From an uncultured Micrococcales bacterium (GTDB taxonomy: Bacteria > Actinomycetota > Actinomycetes > Actinomycetales > Microbacteriaceae): a stretch of 5,592 nucleotides of DNA. The position numbers were made by a program, and so were the translations under genes. The notes beneath the pieces were generated by a model, which had not been told where the DNA came from, did not search any database, and worked only from the letters and a program-made list of their open reading frames with translations. Position 1 is the first letter of the stretch, and every line of letters begins with the position of its first letter. Shown here piece after piece: positions 1 through 5,523 of this stretch. Location: contig CAINTU010000075.1 of assembly GCA_903853515.1 (NCBI GenBank), positions 1 to 5,592 of the forward strand, read 5' to 3'.

Positions 1-331
1 AAGCTCGTTGCGAGATAAAACAACTTATTGCGAGGGCCAAAAGAAGACACGCAACCGCCGAGTTTCTCACCTGAATCGGTGAGACTAATCCCCGTGCAGC
101 GGGCTTGTCAGTTCGATGCACTTTCGCATCTCGTTGCCAATCAAGCCAATCGTTTGACAACCCGACTGAAAATTGCTGAAAGAGCGTTGCCAACGCCAAA
201 AGTGAAATCGTTTCGGCACTAAGACCAAGACAGATGGCAAACATCGCGACAAAAGTTGTCACTGCAATCGAAGGCATGAAATGAGTTGCTTTGAGTAATG
301 CCTGAGCGAATCTAATTTGTCGCAAAAACAA
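1..331 (-). CDS. UbiA-family polyprenyltransferase, 5' part, cut by window edge
   Basis: I found this by translating the minus strand. It stays open for 110 codons from a TTG at 331 to the left edge. UbiA proteins are integral membrane enzymes that transfer a prenyl chain from a polyprenyl diphosphate to an acceptor, using Mg2+ held by Asp-rich motifs. The first motif, NDxxDxxxD, is visible as N60, D61, D64, D68 (NDWLDWQRD), followed by R-T-D-K-P-A-A-R-G at 73-81, typical of the family. Hydrophobic stretches at about 20-38, 42-58 and 91-107 fit membrane helices. The TTG at 331 is chosen because AAAGG lies 5 bases upstream; TTG 325 and ATG 277 are alternatives, but the latter would cut a likely conserved segment (LLKATHFMPS). 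The second Asp motif and most of the protein lie outside. It could be MenA-like, a DPPR-synthase relative or another UbiA type; the acceptor is unknown. It starts 26 bases after a tRNA gene on the same strand. Confidence 0.82.
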   Translation of the reverse strand, partial: MFLRQIRFAQALLKATHFMPSIAVTTFVAMFAICLGLSAETISLLALATLFQQFSVGLSNDWLDWQRDAKVHRTDKPAARGLVSPIQVRNSAVACLLLALAISCFISQRA

Positions 332-336
332 ATTCA

Positions 337-341
337 CCTTT
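337..341 (-). promoter_or_regulatory. Ribosome binding site for the UbiA-family gene
   Basis: The minus strand reads AAAGG, followed by TGAAT and then TTG at 331, giving 5-base spacing. This site decides for the TTG start over a GTG at 337, which overlaps the Shine-Dalgarno itself. Confidence 0.5.
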
Positions 342-357
342 CAGGGTGCGCTGGTTC

Positions 358-434
358 TGGTGGGGTGTGCGGGACTTGAACCCGCGACCGACGGATTATG
401 AGTCCGCTGCTCTAACCGGCTGAGCTAACACCCC
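358..434 (-). tRNA. tRNA with anticodon CAU (Ile2 or elongator Met), CCA encoded
   Basis: The minus strand folds into a full cloverleaf: acceptor GGGGTGT with ACACCCC, D arm GCTC/GAGC, anticodon stem GCGGA/TCCGT around loop CTCATAA (anticodon CAU), a 5-base variable region, and T arm GCGGG/CCCGC with loop TTCAAGT. The discriminator is A, and CCA is encoded at 360-358. It is not the initiator: position 1 pairs normally (G1-C72) and the anticodon stem lacks the three G-C pairs of initiator tRNA. A G27-U43 wobble at the top of the anticodon stem and the TTCAAGTCC T arm resemble E. coli tRNA-Ile2, whose C34 is changed to lysidine by TilS so that it reads AUA. However, the acceptor lacks the C4-G69 and C5-G68 pairs of the E. 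coli version, so elongator Met remains possible. It lies 14 bases after the glycosyltransferase stop codon. Confidence 0.95.
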
Positions 435-445
435 GGTTCAACTAA

Positions 446-451
446 AGGCTA
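446..451 (-). promoter_or_regulatory. Possible -10 box for the tRNA-CAU gene
   Basis: The minus strand reads TAGCCT, a TANNNT match overlapping the stop codon of the glycosyltransferase. Transcription would begin within the short spacer before the tRNA. I see no convincing -35 at the usual distance, so this could be chance and the tRNA may instead be read from the upstream operon. Confidence 0.2.
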
Positions 452-1951
452 CTCGTCACTGCCCTTTAGTCTCGATTTAGCTTGATCGACGGTCTTTTTG
501 ACCGACTTTCGCACTCTTTTGTCGACCCGCTTCGCGCGGCTAAATACGCCGTCACGCAGATCTTCAAAACTTTCAATATCATCACCGAGTCCACTAATTT
601 TGCCAAGCGCAATTAAGGTGCGGCGGCGCATGGCTTTCTCCATCTGACGCACAGCCTCGCTCAGACGACCAATCGGCAAGCTGTATTCTTCGAGATTGTC
701 ATCCGAGGTTTGTTGCACGTCGGCATCGCCACGATAGAGACCCTCAAAAATCTTGAGAGTTCGGGCAATGTCGTGAGCTTGAATCAAGTGCACAGAGTTT
801 TCACTTAGGCGGTCGAGCTCGTCTTGGTCGGCAGTGGCAATGTGCAAGAGGCGGTCTGCGAACTGATCGACATCGTCTGGCTCAAACAAATAACCATTGT
901 CGCCATCGTGCACCAGGTGCGGCAGTGCCATGGCGTTAGCTGCAATAACCGGACGACCAGAAGCCATGGCCTCCATGGTCGCGATGCTCTGCAGCTCGGC
1001 TATAGAAGGCATCGCAAACACTGTTGCGCGTTCATAAGCGAGCGGCAGCTCTTCTTCTGAAATGTGGCCCAAGAATTTTACGTTGGCGTCGATGCCAAGC
1101 GACTTTGCAAGCTCACCGAGGTATTTGCGTTGCGAGCCATCACCGGCAATCTCGACCTGAGTGCCGAGTTCTTTAGGCAGTTTTGCAACAGCTTTCAACA
1201 AATTGTGGATGTGCTTCTCGTAGTCAAGTCGACCGAGGAACAACACGCGCATTGGCTTGTTAGTTGTGGGGGTACCGTTTGTGAACTTTGAGGCGTCAAT
1301 ACCGCAAGAAATCGCCAGCACACCGCTAACGCTCGCGGCTTCTTCAAGAAGCTCAGCAGCCCGCCTTGTTGGCGTTGTGATGTGGTCATATTTGCGCAGC
1401 ACTCGACCAGAATCTTGCCAAAGTTTTTTCATCAGCCAACGCTCAATCGGGCCAGGCAGGTGAAGGTATTTGACCAAGTTTTCGGGCATGATGTGGTTAG
1501 TCGCGATCAAGCGAATACCGTGCTCGCGGCCCGACTTGGCCAACACTCGACCGAGCACCATGTGCGATTGAGAGTGGATTGCGTCGGGTTCGAAACCTTC
1601 AAGAATCAGGTCGACACGCTTTTTTAGCGAAGGCGGCCAGATGAACCGCAGCGTTTTGTGAATCAAAACACGGTGGCTTTGAATTCGGTGCACTGTCATT
1701 TCGACGCCGTCATGCACCTCACGAAATGTGCCCCAAGCTTTGCTTGTGGCCGGTGCAATAACGTGAACGTCATTGCCGTTTCGCACCAATCCACCGGCTA
1801 GTCTTTCTGCAAATCTAGCTGCGCCATTGATATCTGGCGGAAAAGTGTCAGCAGCTAGAACAACCCGCAGGGGTTGCCCAGGATGCTTGATCGATTCAGC
1901 CAATTTAACGCTTTCAAAAGGTGAGTGCCGCCCCAAACGGGCTCTGCACAA
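449..1951 (-). CDS. Family 4 glycosyltransferase (GT-B fold)
   Basis: A 500-residue retaining GT4-type transferase, expected at the cytoplasmic face of the membrane. The N-terminal acceptor domain begins with the first beta strand and loop at 29-43 (RVVLAADTFPPDING), the glycine-rich segment typical of GT4; TNHIMPENL at 151-159 resembles GT4 enzymes that glycosylate lipids. The C-terminal donor domain starts near 234 (MRVLFLGRLDYEK), with R241 and K246 positioned to bind the nucleotide-sugar phosphates, and carries the E-x7-E motif as E319 and E327. Residues 425-500 form an extra tail, very basic at 471-496 and likely helical, which could bind acidic membrane lipid. The 1951 start is TTG without an evident ribosome binding site; TTG at 1903 (484 residues) is equally possible and loses nothing of the fold. 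It follows the transporter gene by 18 bases. Lipid, polyprenyl-phosphate or inositol-lipid acceptors are all possible; donor and acceptor are not determinable here. Confidence 0.88.
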   Translation of the reverse strand: MCRARLGRHSPFESVKLAESIKHPGQPLRVVLAADTFPPDINGAARFAERLAGGLVRNGNDVHVIAPATSKAWGTFREVHDGVEMTVHRIQSHRVLIHKTLRFIWPPSLKKRVDLILEGFEPDAIHSQSHMVLGRVLAKSGREHGIRLIATNHIMPENLVKYLHLPGPIERWLMKKLWQDSGRVLRKYDHITTPTRRAAELLEEAASVSGVLAISCGIDASKFTNGTPTTNKPMRVLFLGRLDYEKHIHNLLKAVAKLPKELGTQVEIAGDGSQRKYLGELAKSLGIDANVKFLGHISEEELPLAYERATVFAMPSIAELQSIATMEAMASGRPVIAANAMALPHLVHDGDNGYLFEPDDVDQFADRLLHIATADQDELDRLSENSVHLIQAHDIARTLKIFEGLYRGDADVQQTSDDNLEEYSLPIGRLSEAVRQMEKAMRRRTLIALGKISGLGDDIESFEDLRDGVFSRAKRVDKRVRKSVKKTVDQAKSRLKGSDE

Positions 1952-1969
1952 GTTTATCGCAGGGGCAGG

Positions 1970-2911
1970 CTAGTCGCGCTTTGAAGCCACCTGTGGGTGA
2001 ACGCGCGAGAGCATGAAAACACCTATGACCGAAGTGAGGCCGGCTAGTGCGAAGCCAACAATAATTGGCGTGCTCGCGGTCGAGGCCTCGCCAAGAATGC
2101 CGACGCCGATGCTAACTGCAACCATCGGATCTATGACCGTTAGGCCGGCTATTACCAAATCAGGTGGCCCCGAGGCATAGGCGTTTTGAACGAACCAACC
2201 GCCCAGCAGTGCTGCTACCAGCATTGCCAAAATCGCGCCGAGAGTTAAGAAATCGTGATTGACATCGAATCTGAGGTGAATGAACCTGTCGAAACTGCCC
2301 TGCTGAAAAAGTCGTTTCACAGAGACTTTGGTGAGGGTGGCAACGAACCCATACAAGACGCCCGCACCGATGATAAAGCTGAGCGCTTTGAATCGGTGAG
2401 CTCCGGTGAAGAACATGAAGCCGAAGACGCTAACTAATAGCCCAACCGCACACAAGATCACGATCAGTTCTTGGTCTGAAATTGCCGGCTCCTGTGCAAC
2501 CTGATGGGCCATTGTTACGAAGGCTGCGACACCAAGCGTGCAAAGGCCTACGGCAAAAATTGTTGCGCGATTTAGTTTGGTCTTGGTCATTCGCGAATTC
2601 AAGATCGATGTGATCACCAATGCAATTGCTCCGATTGGCTGCACCACAATGATTGGGGCCAAAAGCAATGACACAAACTGCAAAATCAGTGCCCCGGTCG
2701 AAATTGCAAAACCAGTTACCCACTGTGGCCTGCGCACGAGTGCGGTTAGTTGCTTGAAAGTGATATGCGATCTGCCTGTCAACGCAGCTTTGCGTTGAAC
2801 ATCGACAGCGTCGTTTTGCAGTTGAGCGCCAAACGCGAGGGCGACCGCGGCGATAAGCGCAAGAGCTATCGCTATCGCCTTTAGGTGATGCCCCAAATCA
2901 ATGAACTGCAT
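1970..2911 (-). CDS. DMT-superfamily membrane protein, NIPA-like transporter
   Basis: An integral membrane protein of 313 residues with about nine or ten hydrophobic segments (roughly 9-29, 64-84, 86-105, 116-135, 148-168, 174-194, 222-241, 251-272, 281-302). The internal pattern, with VVQPIGAIALVITSILNSR at 89-107 and the later repeat IAGLTVIDPMVAVSIGVGIL at 254-273 followed by GE, matches drug/metabolite-transporter proteins, closest to the branch that includes NIPA magnesium transporters. Substrate is unknown: Mg2+ or another small solute is a family-level guess. The frame stays open to 3049, but that extension would lie inside def and is hydrophilic. ATG 2911 opens just before the first membrane segment and has a well-placed -10 box, so I take it as the start. 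It heads the possible operon with the glycosyltransferase, tRNA and UbiA-family gene, and is divergent from def. Confidence 0.82.
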   Translation of the reverse strand: MQFIDLGHHLKAIAIALALIAAVALAFGAQLQNDAVDVQRKAALTGRSHITFKQLTALVRRPQWVTGFAISTGALILQFVSLLLAPIIVVQPIGAIALVITSILNSRMTKTKLNRATIFAVGLCTLGVAAFVTMAHQVAQEPAISDQELIVILCAVGLLVSVFGFMFFTGAHRFKALSFIIGAGVLYGFVATLTKVSVKRLFQQGSFDRFIHLRFDVNHDFLTLGAILAMLVAALLGGWFVQNAYASGPPDLVIAGLTVIDPMVAVSIGVGILGEASTASTPIIVGFALAGLTSVIGVFMLSRVHPQVASKRD

Positions 2912-2918
2912 TTTAATG

Positions 2919-2924
2919 AGCCTA
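2919..2924 (-). promoter_or_regulatory. -10 box, leaderless promoter of the DMT transporter gene
   Basis: The minus strand reads TAGGCT, a TANNNT -10 of a form common in actinobacteria. Seven bases separate it from ATG 2911, placing the expected transcription start on or next to the A of the ATG. There is no good Shine-Dalgarno for this start, which agrees with a leaderless mRNA. The -35 region is not recognisable. Confidence 0.5.
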
Positions 2925-2947
2925 CCCCCAAGCCTTTTTTTGTTGGG

Positions 2948-2953
2948 TAAATT
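2948..2953 (+). promoter_or_regulatory. -10 box, leaderless promoter of def
   Basis: TAAATT fits TANNNT and sits 6 bases before the ATG of def, so transcription would start at the start codon itself. No Shine-Dalgarno precedes the gene. No clear -35 is seen. The two divergent -10 boxes are only 23 bases apart, so polymerases bound for either gene would compete for the same DNA. Confidence 0.5.
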
Positions 2954-2959
2954 TGATTT

Positions 2960-3526
2960 ATGCCCATTCGCCCTATTGTCATCACTGGTAATCCCGTTTT
3001 GCACACCCCAGCCGTTGAAGTCACCGAATTCAACGATGAATTTCGCCATTTAGTCGAAGACATGTATTTGACCATGGATGCCGCCCCCGGCGTTGGCCTT
3101 GCCGCCCCTCAAATTGGGGTAAACCTGCGTATTTTCGTCTATGACTGGGATGCCGAAGACGGCACACCTCAGCGCGGCGTGGTTATCAACCCGAAACTTG
3201 AAATATCTGCGGTCTCGAGCGATGCGGCAGATGAAGAGACCGAGTCAGAAGGTTGCCTGAGTGTTCCCGGCGAGCGGTTCCCCTTAAAACGAGCTGACCG
3301 CGCTGTGCTGACCGGTGTTGACCTAGATCAGAAACCAGTGCAGATAGAGGCAGTCGGCTGGTTCGCGCGCATTTTTCAGCACGAGTTCGATCATTTGAAC
3401 GGCACTCTATATGTGGATCGACTTGAAGAGGTTTATAAGCCAGAACTTGCCGAGATCATTGCAGAACGGGGTTGGGGTGTGCCTGGCCTCAGCTGGATGC
3501 CAGCAGTCGACAACCTCGAAGACTAG
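2960..3526 (+). CDS. def: Peptide deformylase
   Basis: Removes the N-formyl group from the initiator methionine of new proteins at the ribosome, before methionine aminopeptidase acts. All three family motifs are intact in 188 residues: GVGLAAPQIG at 44-53 (motif 1, with Q51 for the oxyanion), EGCLSVPG at 97-104 (motif 2, metal ligand C99), and QHEFDHLNG at 140-148 (motif 3, metal ligands H141 and H145 with catalytic E142). It should therefore be an active metalloenzyme, usually Fe2+. Length is normal. ATG 2960 starts directly with the conserved first strand (IRPIVITGNPVLH), so nothing is missing. It is the only plus-strand gene here, is divergent from the transporter gene and ends 25 bases from the convergent response-regulator gene. 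Confidence 0.97.
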   Translation: MPIRPIVITGNPVLHTPAVEVTEFNDEFRHLVEDMYLTMDAAPGVGLAAPQIGVNLRIFVYDWDAEDGTPQRGVVINPKLEISAVSSDAADEETESEGCLSVPGERFPLKRADRAVLTGVDLDQKPVQIEAVGWFARIFQHEFDHLNGTLYVDRLEEVYKPELAEIIAERGWGVPGLSWMPAVDNLED

Positions 3527-3536
3527 TTCAAAGCTG

Positions 3537-3563
3537 ACAGACGGCGCGAAACTAAGCGTCTGT
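3537..3563. terminator. Stem-loop between convergent genes, possible bidirectional terminator
   Basis: ACAGACG at 3537-3543 pairs perfectly with CGTCTGT at 3557-3563 around a 13-base loop. It lies just after the def stop and overlaps the last codons and stop of the response-regulator gene. There is no T-tract after it on either strand, so it is not a canonical intrinsic terminator. It may stabilise or help end both transcripts, or be chance. Confidence 0.35.
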
Positions 3564-4232
3564 AAAAGCGAATGCCAGCAGGTGCAGGCGCCAAGCCAAC
3601 GAATCTCTGGTTGGCAAATCTAAAAGCAGGCAACACTCAGCAATTGTCTGACGCACTCTTGCTTGCGAAATAGATACTTTTGCCGAGATAGCTTTATCAG
3701 ACAGACGCATTGCAAAAAGTTCAAGAACCCTGCGGCTAACCTCATCTAAGGTTTCGATAAGCGCCAAGTCGGCCGCGGCCCGAACAGAATCGGCTCTCAA
3801 ATCGATGTGCTCATCGATCAACCTAGACGCGAACGCTGTAGGCCTGCGCTCGACCAAGGCGTTGCACGAGTCGATCAGGTTTTCGAGACCATCGGCAACC
3901 TCAAACCAACCAGAGAAGCCCGACTCTAGGCCCAAGATGCGACTAGCGCCGTTGAGACTAACCGCCGTGAGAATCAACGGCCCGAGCGAAGCGCCAGTGC
4001 GAGTAGCCATTTCGTGCAGCTCTAGGGCGAGAGCGAAGGGCGTGGTTTCGGGCAACAGCTCTTCAATGAGCAGGGCATCCCAGGTGATTTCAAGCAAATC
4101 GGTTGCCTGCAGTTTGGCGCCAGCTGACTCAAAAACGACCTTGAACCGCCCAGTTGAACTAAGCGCACTCGCACGCGCGGCACGACGACCTGCGTTCGGG
4201 TCGATGATTGCGAGACGGGCTAACTTGGCCAT
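3552..4232 (-). CDS. Degenerate response regulator: receiver-like domain plus LuxR-type HTH
   Basis: A 226-residue protein laid out like NarL/LuxR response regulators: receiver-like domain about 5-125, linker, and DNA-binding HTH about 158-222. The receiver aligns well without gaps around strand 3: WDALLIEELLP (51-61) corresponds to the usual xDvvLLDlxMP, so the phosphorylated Asp is Glu, E57 (codon GAA). The acidic pocket keeps D11, but the second acidic residue is P12. T89 is kept (LILTA). The conserved Lys after strand 5 appears to be V112 (SGWFEVAD). The HTH is recognisable: LSDKAISAKVSISQARVRQ at 177-195, with the SISQARVRQ recognition helix where SxxTVKxH is usual. ATG 4232 has AAGG 7 bases upstream. 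It follows the kinase-like gene by 2 bases, so the two are surely co-transcribed. It probably binds DNA but not by classical phospho-activation; targets are unknown. Confidence 0.85.
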   Translation of the reverse strand: MAKLARLAIIDPNAGRRAARASALSSTGRFKVVFESAGAKLQATDLLEITWDALLIEELLPETTPFALALELHEMATRTGASLGPLILTAVSLNGASRILGLESGFSGWFEVADGLENLIDSCNALVERRPTAFASRLIDEHIDLRADSVRAAADLALIETLDEVSRRVLELFAMRLSDKAISAKVSISQARVRQTIAECCLLLDLPTRDSLAWRLHLLAFAFTDA

Positions 4233-4234
4233 CG

Positions 4235-5482
4235 CTATGCCTTGAATTTGTGGATGTCTGGAAAAATTGCAGACACCGTGAAACCAACACCTGGCACACG
4301 AGCGAACTCGACAGTGCCGCCATAAAGTTTTGCCCGCTCGACCATCTCGGTCAACCCTGCACCAGTTGGTCGCTCGGTCAGCGCCTCGAGATCTTCGGCA
4401 AACGAATACTGCCCGATTTGACCCTGTGCACGGTTTCGTTGCTCTTCACCATTGTCTTTAATCAAAACCTGCAGATGAGAATCTTGCCAGCTGAAATCAA
4501 TGTCGATTGCCGTGCCGGGCACAGCGTGGTGACGAACGTTTTCAAGGGCTTCAAAGACGATTCGATAAAGCACAAGTTGTGCGCCGTTGTCGAGGCGAAG
4601 CGGCTCACCCTGAATTCGATAGCCAACATCGAAGCCGAATTCTCTGAAGGCAACCACCAGAGCATCAAGATTGTCTAGATTTGGCAGGGCCAGCTGGTTT
4701 TGAAGCTGAACCTGCAGCAAATCATCGAGAGTTCTGATGTGCTCATGCGCCGAGAGGGTTCCCTTAGCAATCTCACTGATAATTCGCTCAGCGGCTTCTG
4801 GTTGCGACTTTAGAACATAGGGCGCACTCTGAGCGAGTGTGATAGTTGTGCTGAGCTCTTGAAGAAGCAATTCGTTGATGTCGCGGGCAATGTTGAATCG
4901 TCGATCTTGCTCGGCTAGAGACAACTGAGTCGATGCCACTTCTCGTTCAAGAAATGCTCGGTCTAGCGAAGAACCGACGTGAGTGATTCGGGTAATCAAT
5001 AATCGGCCAACAAACCAAGCGGTTGAGTTAACTGACAGAACAGCGACTGCGCCGATCACTAAAAGCGTGACCCGACCCTGCTCTGATGAAAGGGTAACTC
5101 CGCCGAAATTTGATTGAATGCTTTGGGTTAGAGCCAGGTAGGTCAAGACAGCGATGCTGACGACGTTATTCGCAATAAAGGCAGCGAGGCGGTTTTTATC
5201 ACTGGCGAATGCAGCAACAAGCAGCAATGCAACAGCCGCGTCGATCTGCGAGAACTGAAACCCTAAACCAAAAACACTAGCGACCACGATGCCGACGTTC
5301 GCAGCAGCTATTGCGGCGATTGGCGAGAATCGAGTCAAACCAACTGACGCACAAAGCCAAACAGTCGCGACCAGCGAAACGGGGCCGTTAAGAATTAGAT
5401 CGACACCACCAAGGGTCAAAAAAAGAAAACTAGCGATTGCAATGGGAGCCAAAAGTTTCTGGTCTCTAATCCAAAGGAACAT
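4235..5482 (-). CDS. Histidine-kinase-like membrane sensor lacking the phosphoacceptor His
   Basis: A 415-residue protein with an N-terminal membrane domain of about six helices (8-30, 34-50, 54-76, 80-94, 99-118, 138-163), a short coiled linker, a HisKA_3-type dimerisation helix pair (about 190-260) and an HATPase_c domain (about 295-410). HisKA_3 proteins normally carry R-x-x-I-A-R-E-L-H-D; here it reads RRFNIARDINE, putting N203 (codon AAC at 4876-4874) exactly where the His belongs and E204 where the Asp belongs. ATP-binding motifs look usable: N box EALENVRHHA at 311-320 with N315, G1 D343-N-G345, and G2 GAGL at 374-377. The membrane part has almost no extracytoplasmic loop, so it would sense something in or at the membrane. 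It is followed 2 bases later by a regulator that also lacks its phosphorylation site. It may still bind ATP and change conformation; kinase activity toward the usual His is not expected. Confidence 0.87.
   Translation of the reverse strand: MFLWIRDQKLLAPIAIASFLFLTLGGVDLILNGPVSLVATVWLCASVGLTRFSPIAAIAAANVGIVVASVFGLGFQFSQIDAAVALLLVAAFASDKNRLAAFIANNVVSIAVLTYLALTQSIQSNFGGVTLSSEQGRVTLLVIGAVAVLSVNSTAWFVGRLLITRITHVGSSLDRAFLEREVASTQLSLAEQDRRFNIARDINELLLQELSTTITLAQSAPYVLKSQPEAAERIISEIAKGTLSAHEHIRTLDDLLQVQLQNQLALPNLDNLDALVVAFREFGFDVGYRIQGEPLRLDNGAQLVLYRIVFEALENVRHHAVPGTAIDIDFSWQDSHLQVLIKDNGEEQRNRAQGQIGQYSFAEDLEALTERPTGAGLTEMVERAKLYGGTVEFARVPGVGFTVSAIFPDIHKFKA
4240..4243 (-). promoter_or_regulatory. Ribosome binding site of the regulator, inside the kinase-like gene
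   Basis: The minus strand reads AAGG, then CATAGCG, then the ATG at 4232. The site lies in the last codons of the kinase-like gene, so the regulator is translated by coupling or re-initiation across a 2-base gap (TAG-CG-ATG). Confidence 0.5.
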
Positions 5483-5486
5483 AGCG

Positions 5487-5493
5487 CCCTTCT
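5487..5493 (-). promoter_or_regulatory. Ribosome binding site of the kinase-like gene
   Basis: AGAAGGG on the minus strand lies 4 bases before ATG 5482 and supports that start. It overlaps an 8-base palindrome, TTCTAGAA, at 5490-5497. The 41 bases between the tRNA-Asn and this gene (5483-5523) hold a run of six T just after the tRNA (5522-5517 on the minus strand) but no TANNNT promoter I would trust. Confidence 0.5.
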
Positions 5494-5523
5494 AGAAACT
5501 CTCTCGAAACACCTCTAAAAAAG

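Noticed and set aside
28..222. Plus-strand open frame of 64 codons
   Set aside because: It is antisense to the UbiA-family gene, whose NDxxDxxxD motif is clear on the minus strand; the plus product resembles nothing known.
824..1627. Several plus-strand frames and one alternative minus frame within the glycosyltransferase
   Set aside because: All overlap intact GT4 sequence carrying the E-x7-E and R-x4-K residues; no independent coding evidence.
2912..3049. N-terminal extension of the transporter gene by 46 codons
   Set aside because: It would overlap def and adds only hydrophilic sequence; ATG 2911 sits right before the first membrane segment and 7 bases after a -10 box.
3411..3623. Plus-strand 70-codon frame overlapping the end of def
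   Set aside because: It lies out of frame within def and runs into the convergent gene; no recognisable features.
3805..4678. Long plus-strand frames (146 and 156 codons) opposite the regulator and kinase-like genes
   Set aside because: They are shadows of genes with clear domains on the minus strand and show no family motif, signal or membrane pattern.
5490..5497. Palindrome TTCTAGAA as an operator for self-regulation
   Set aside because: Eight bases is short enough for chance, it overlaps the Shine-Dalgarno, and I see no second copy near a start codon in the window.
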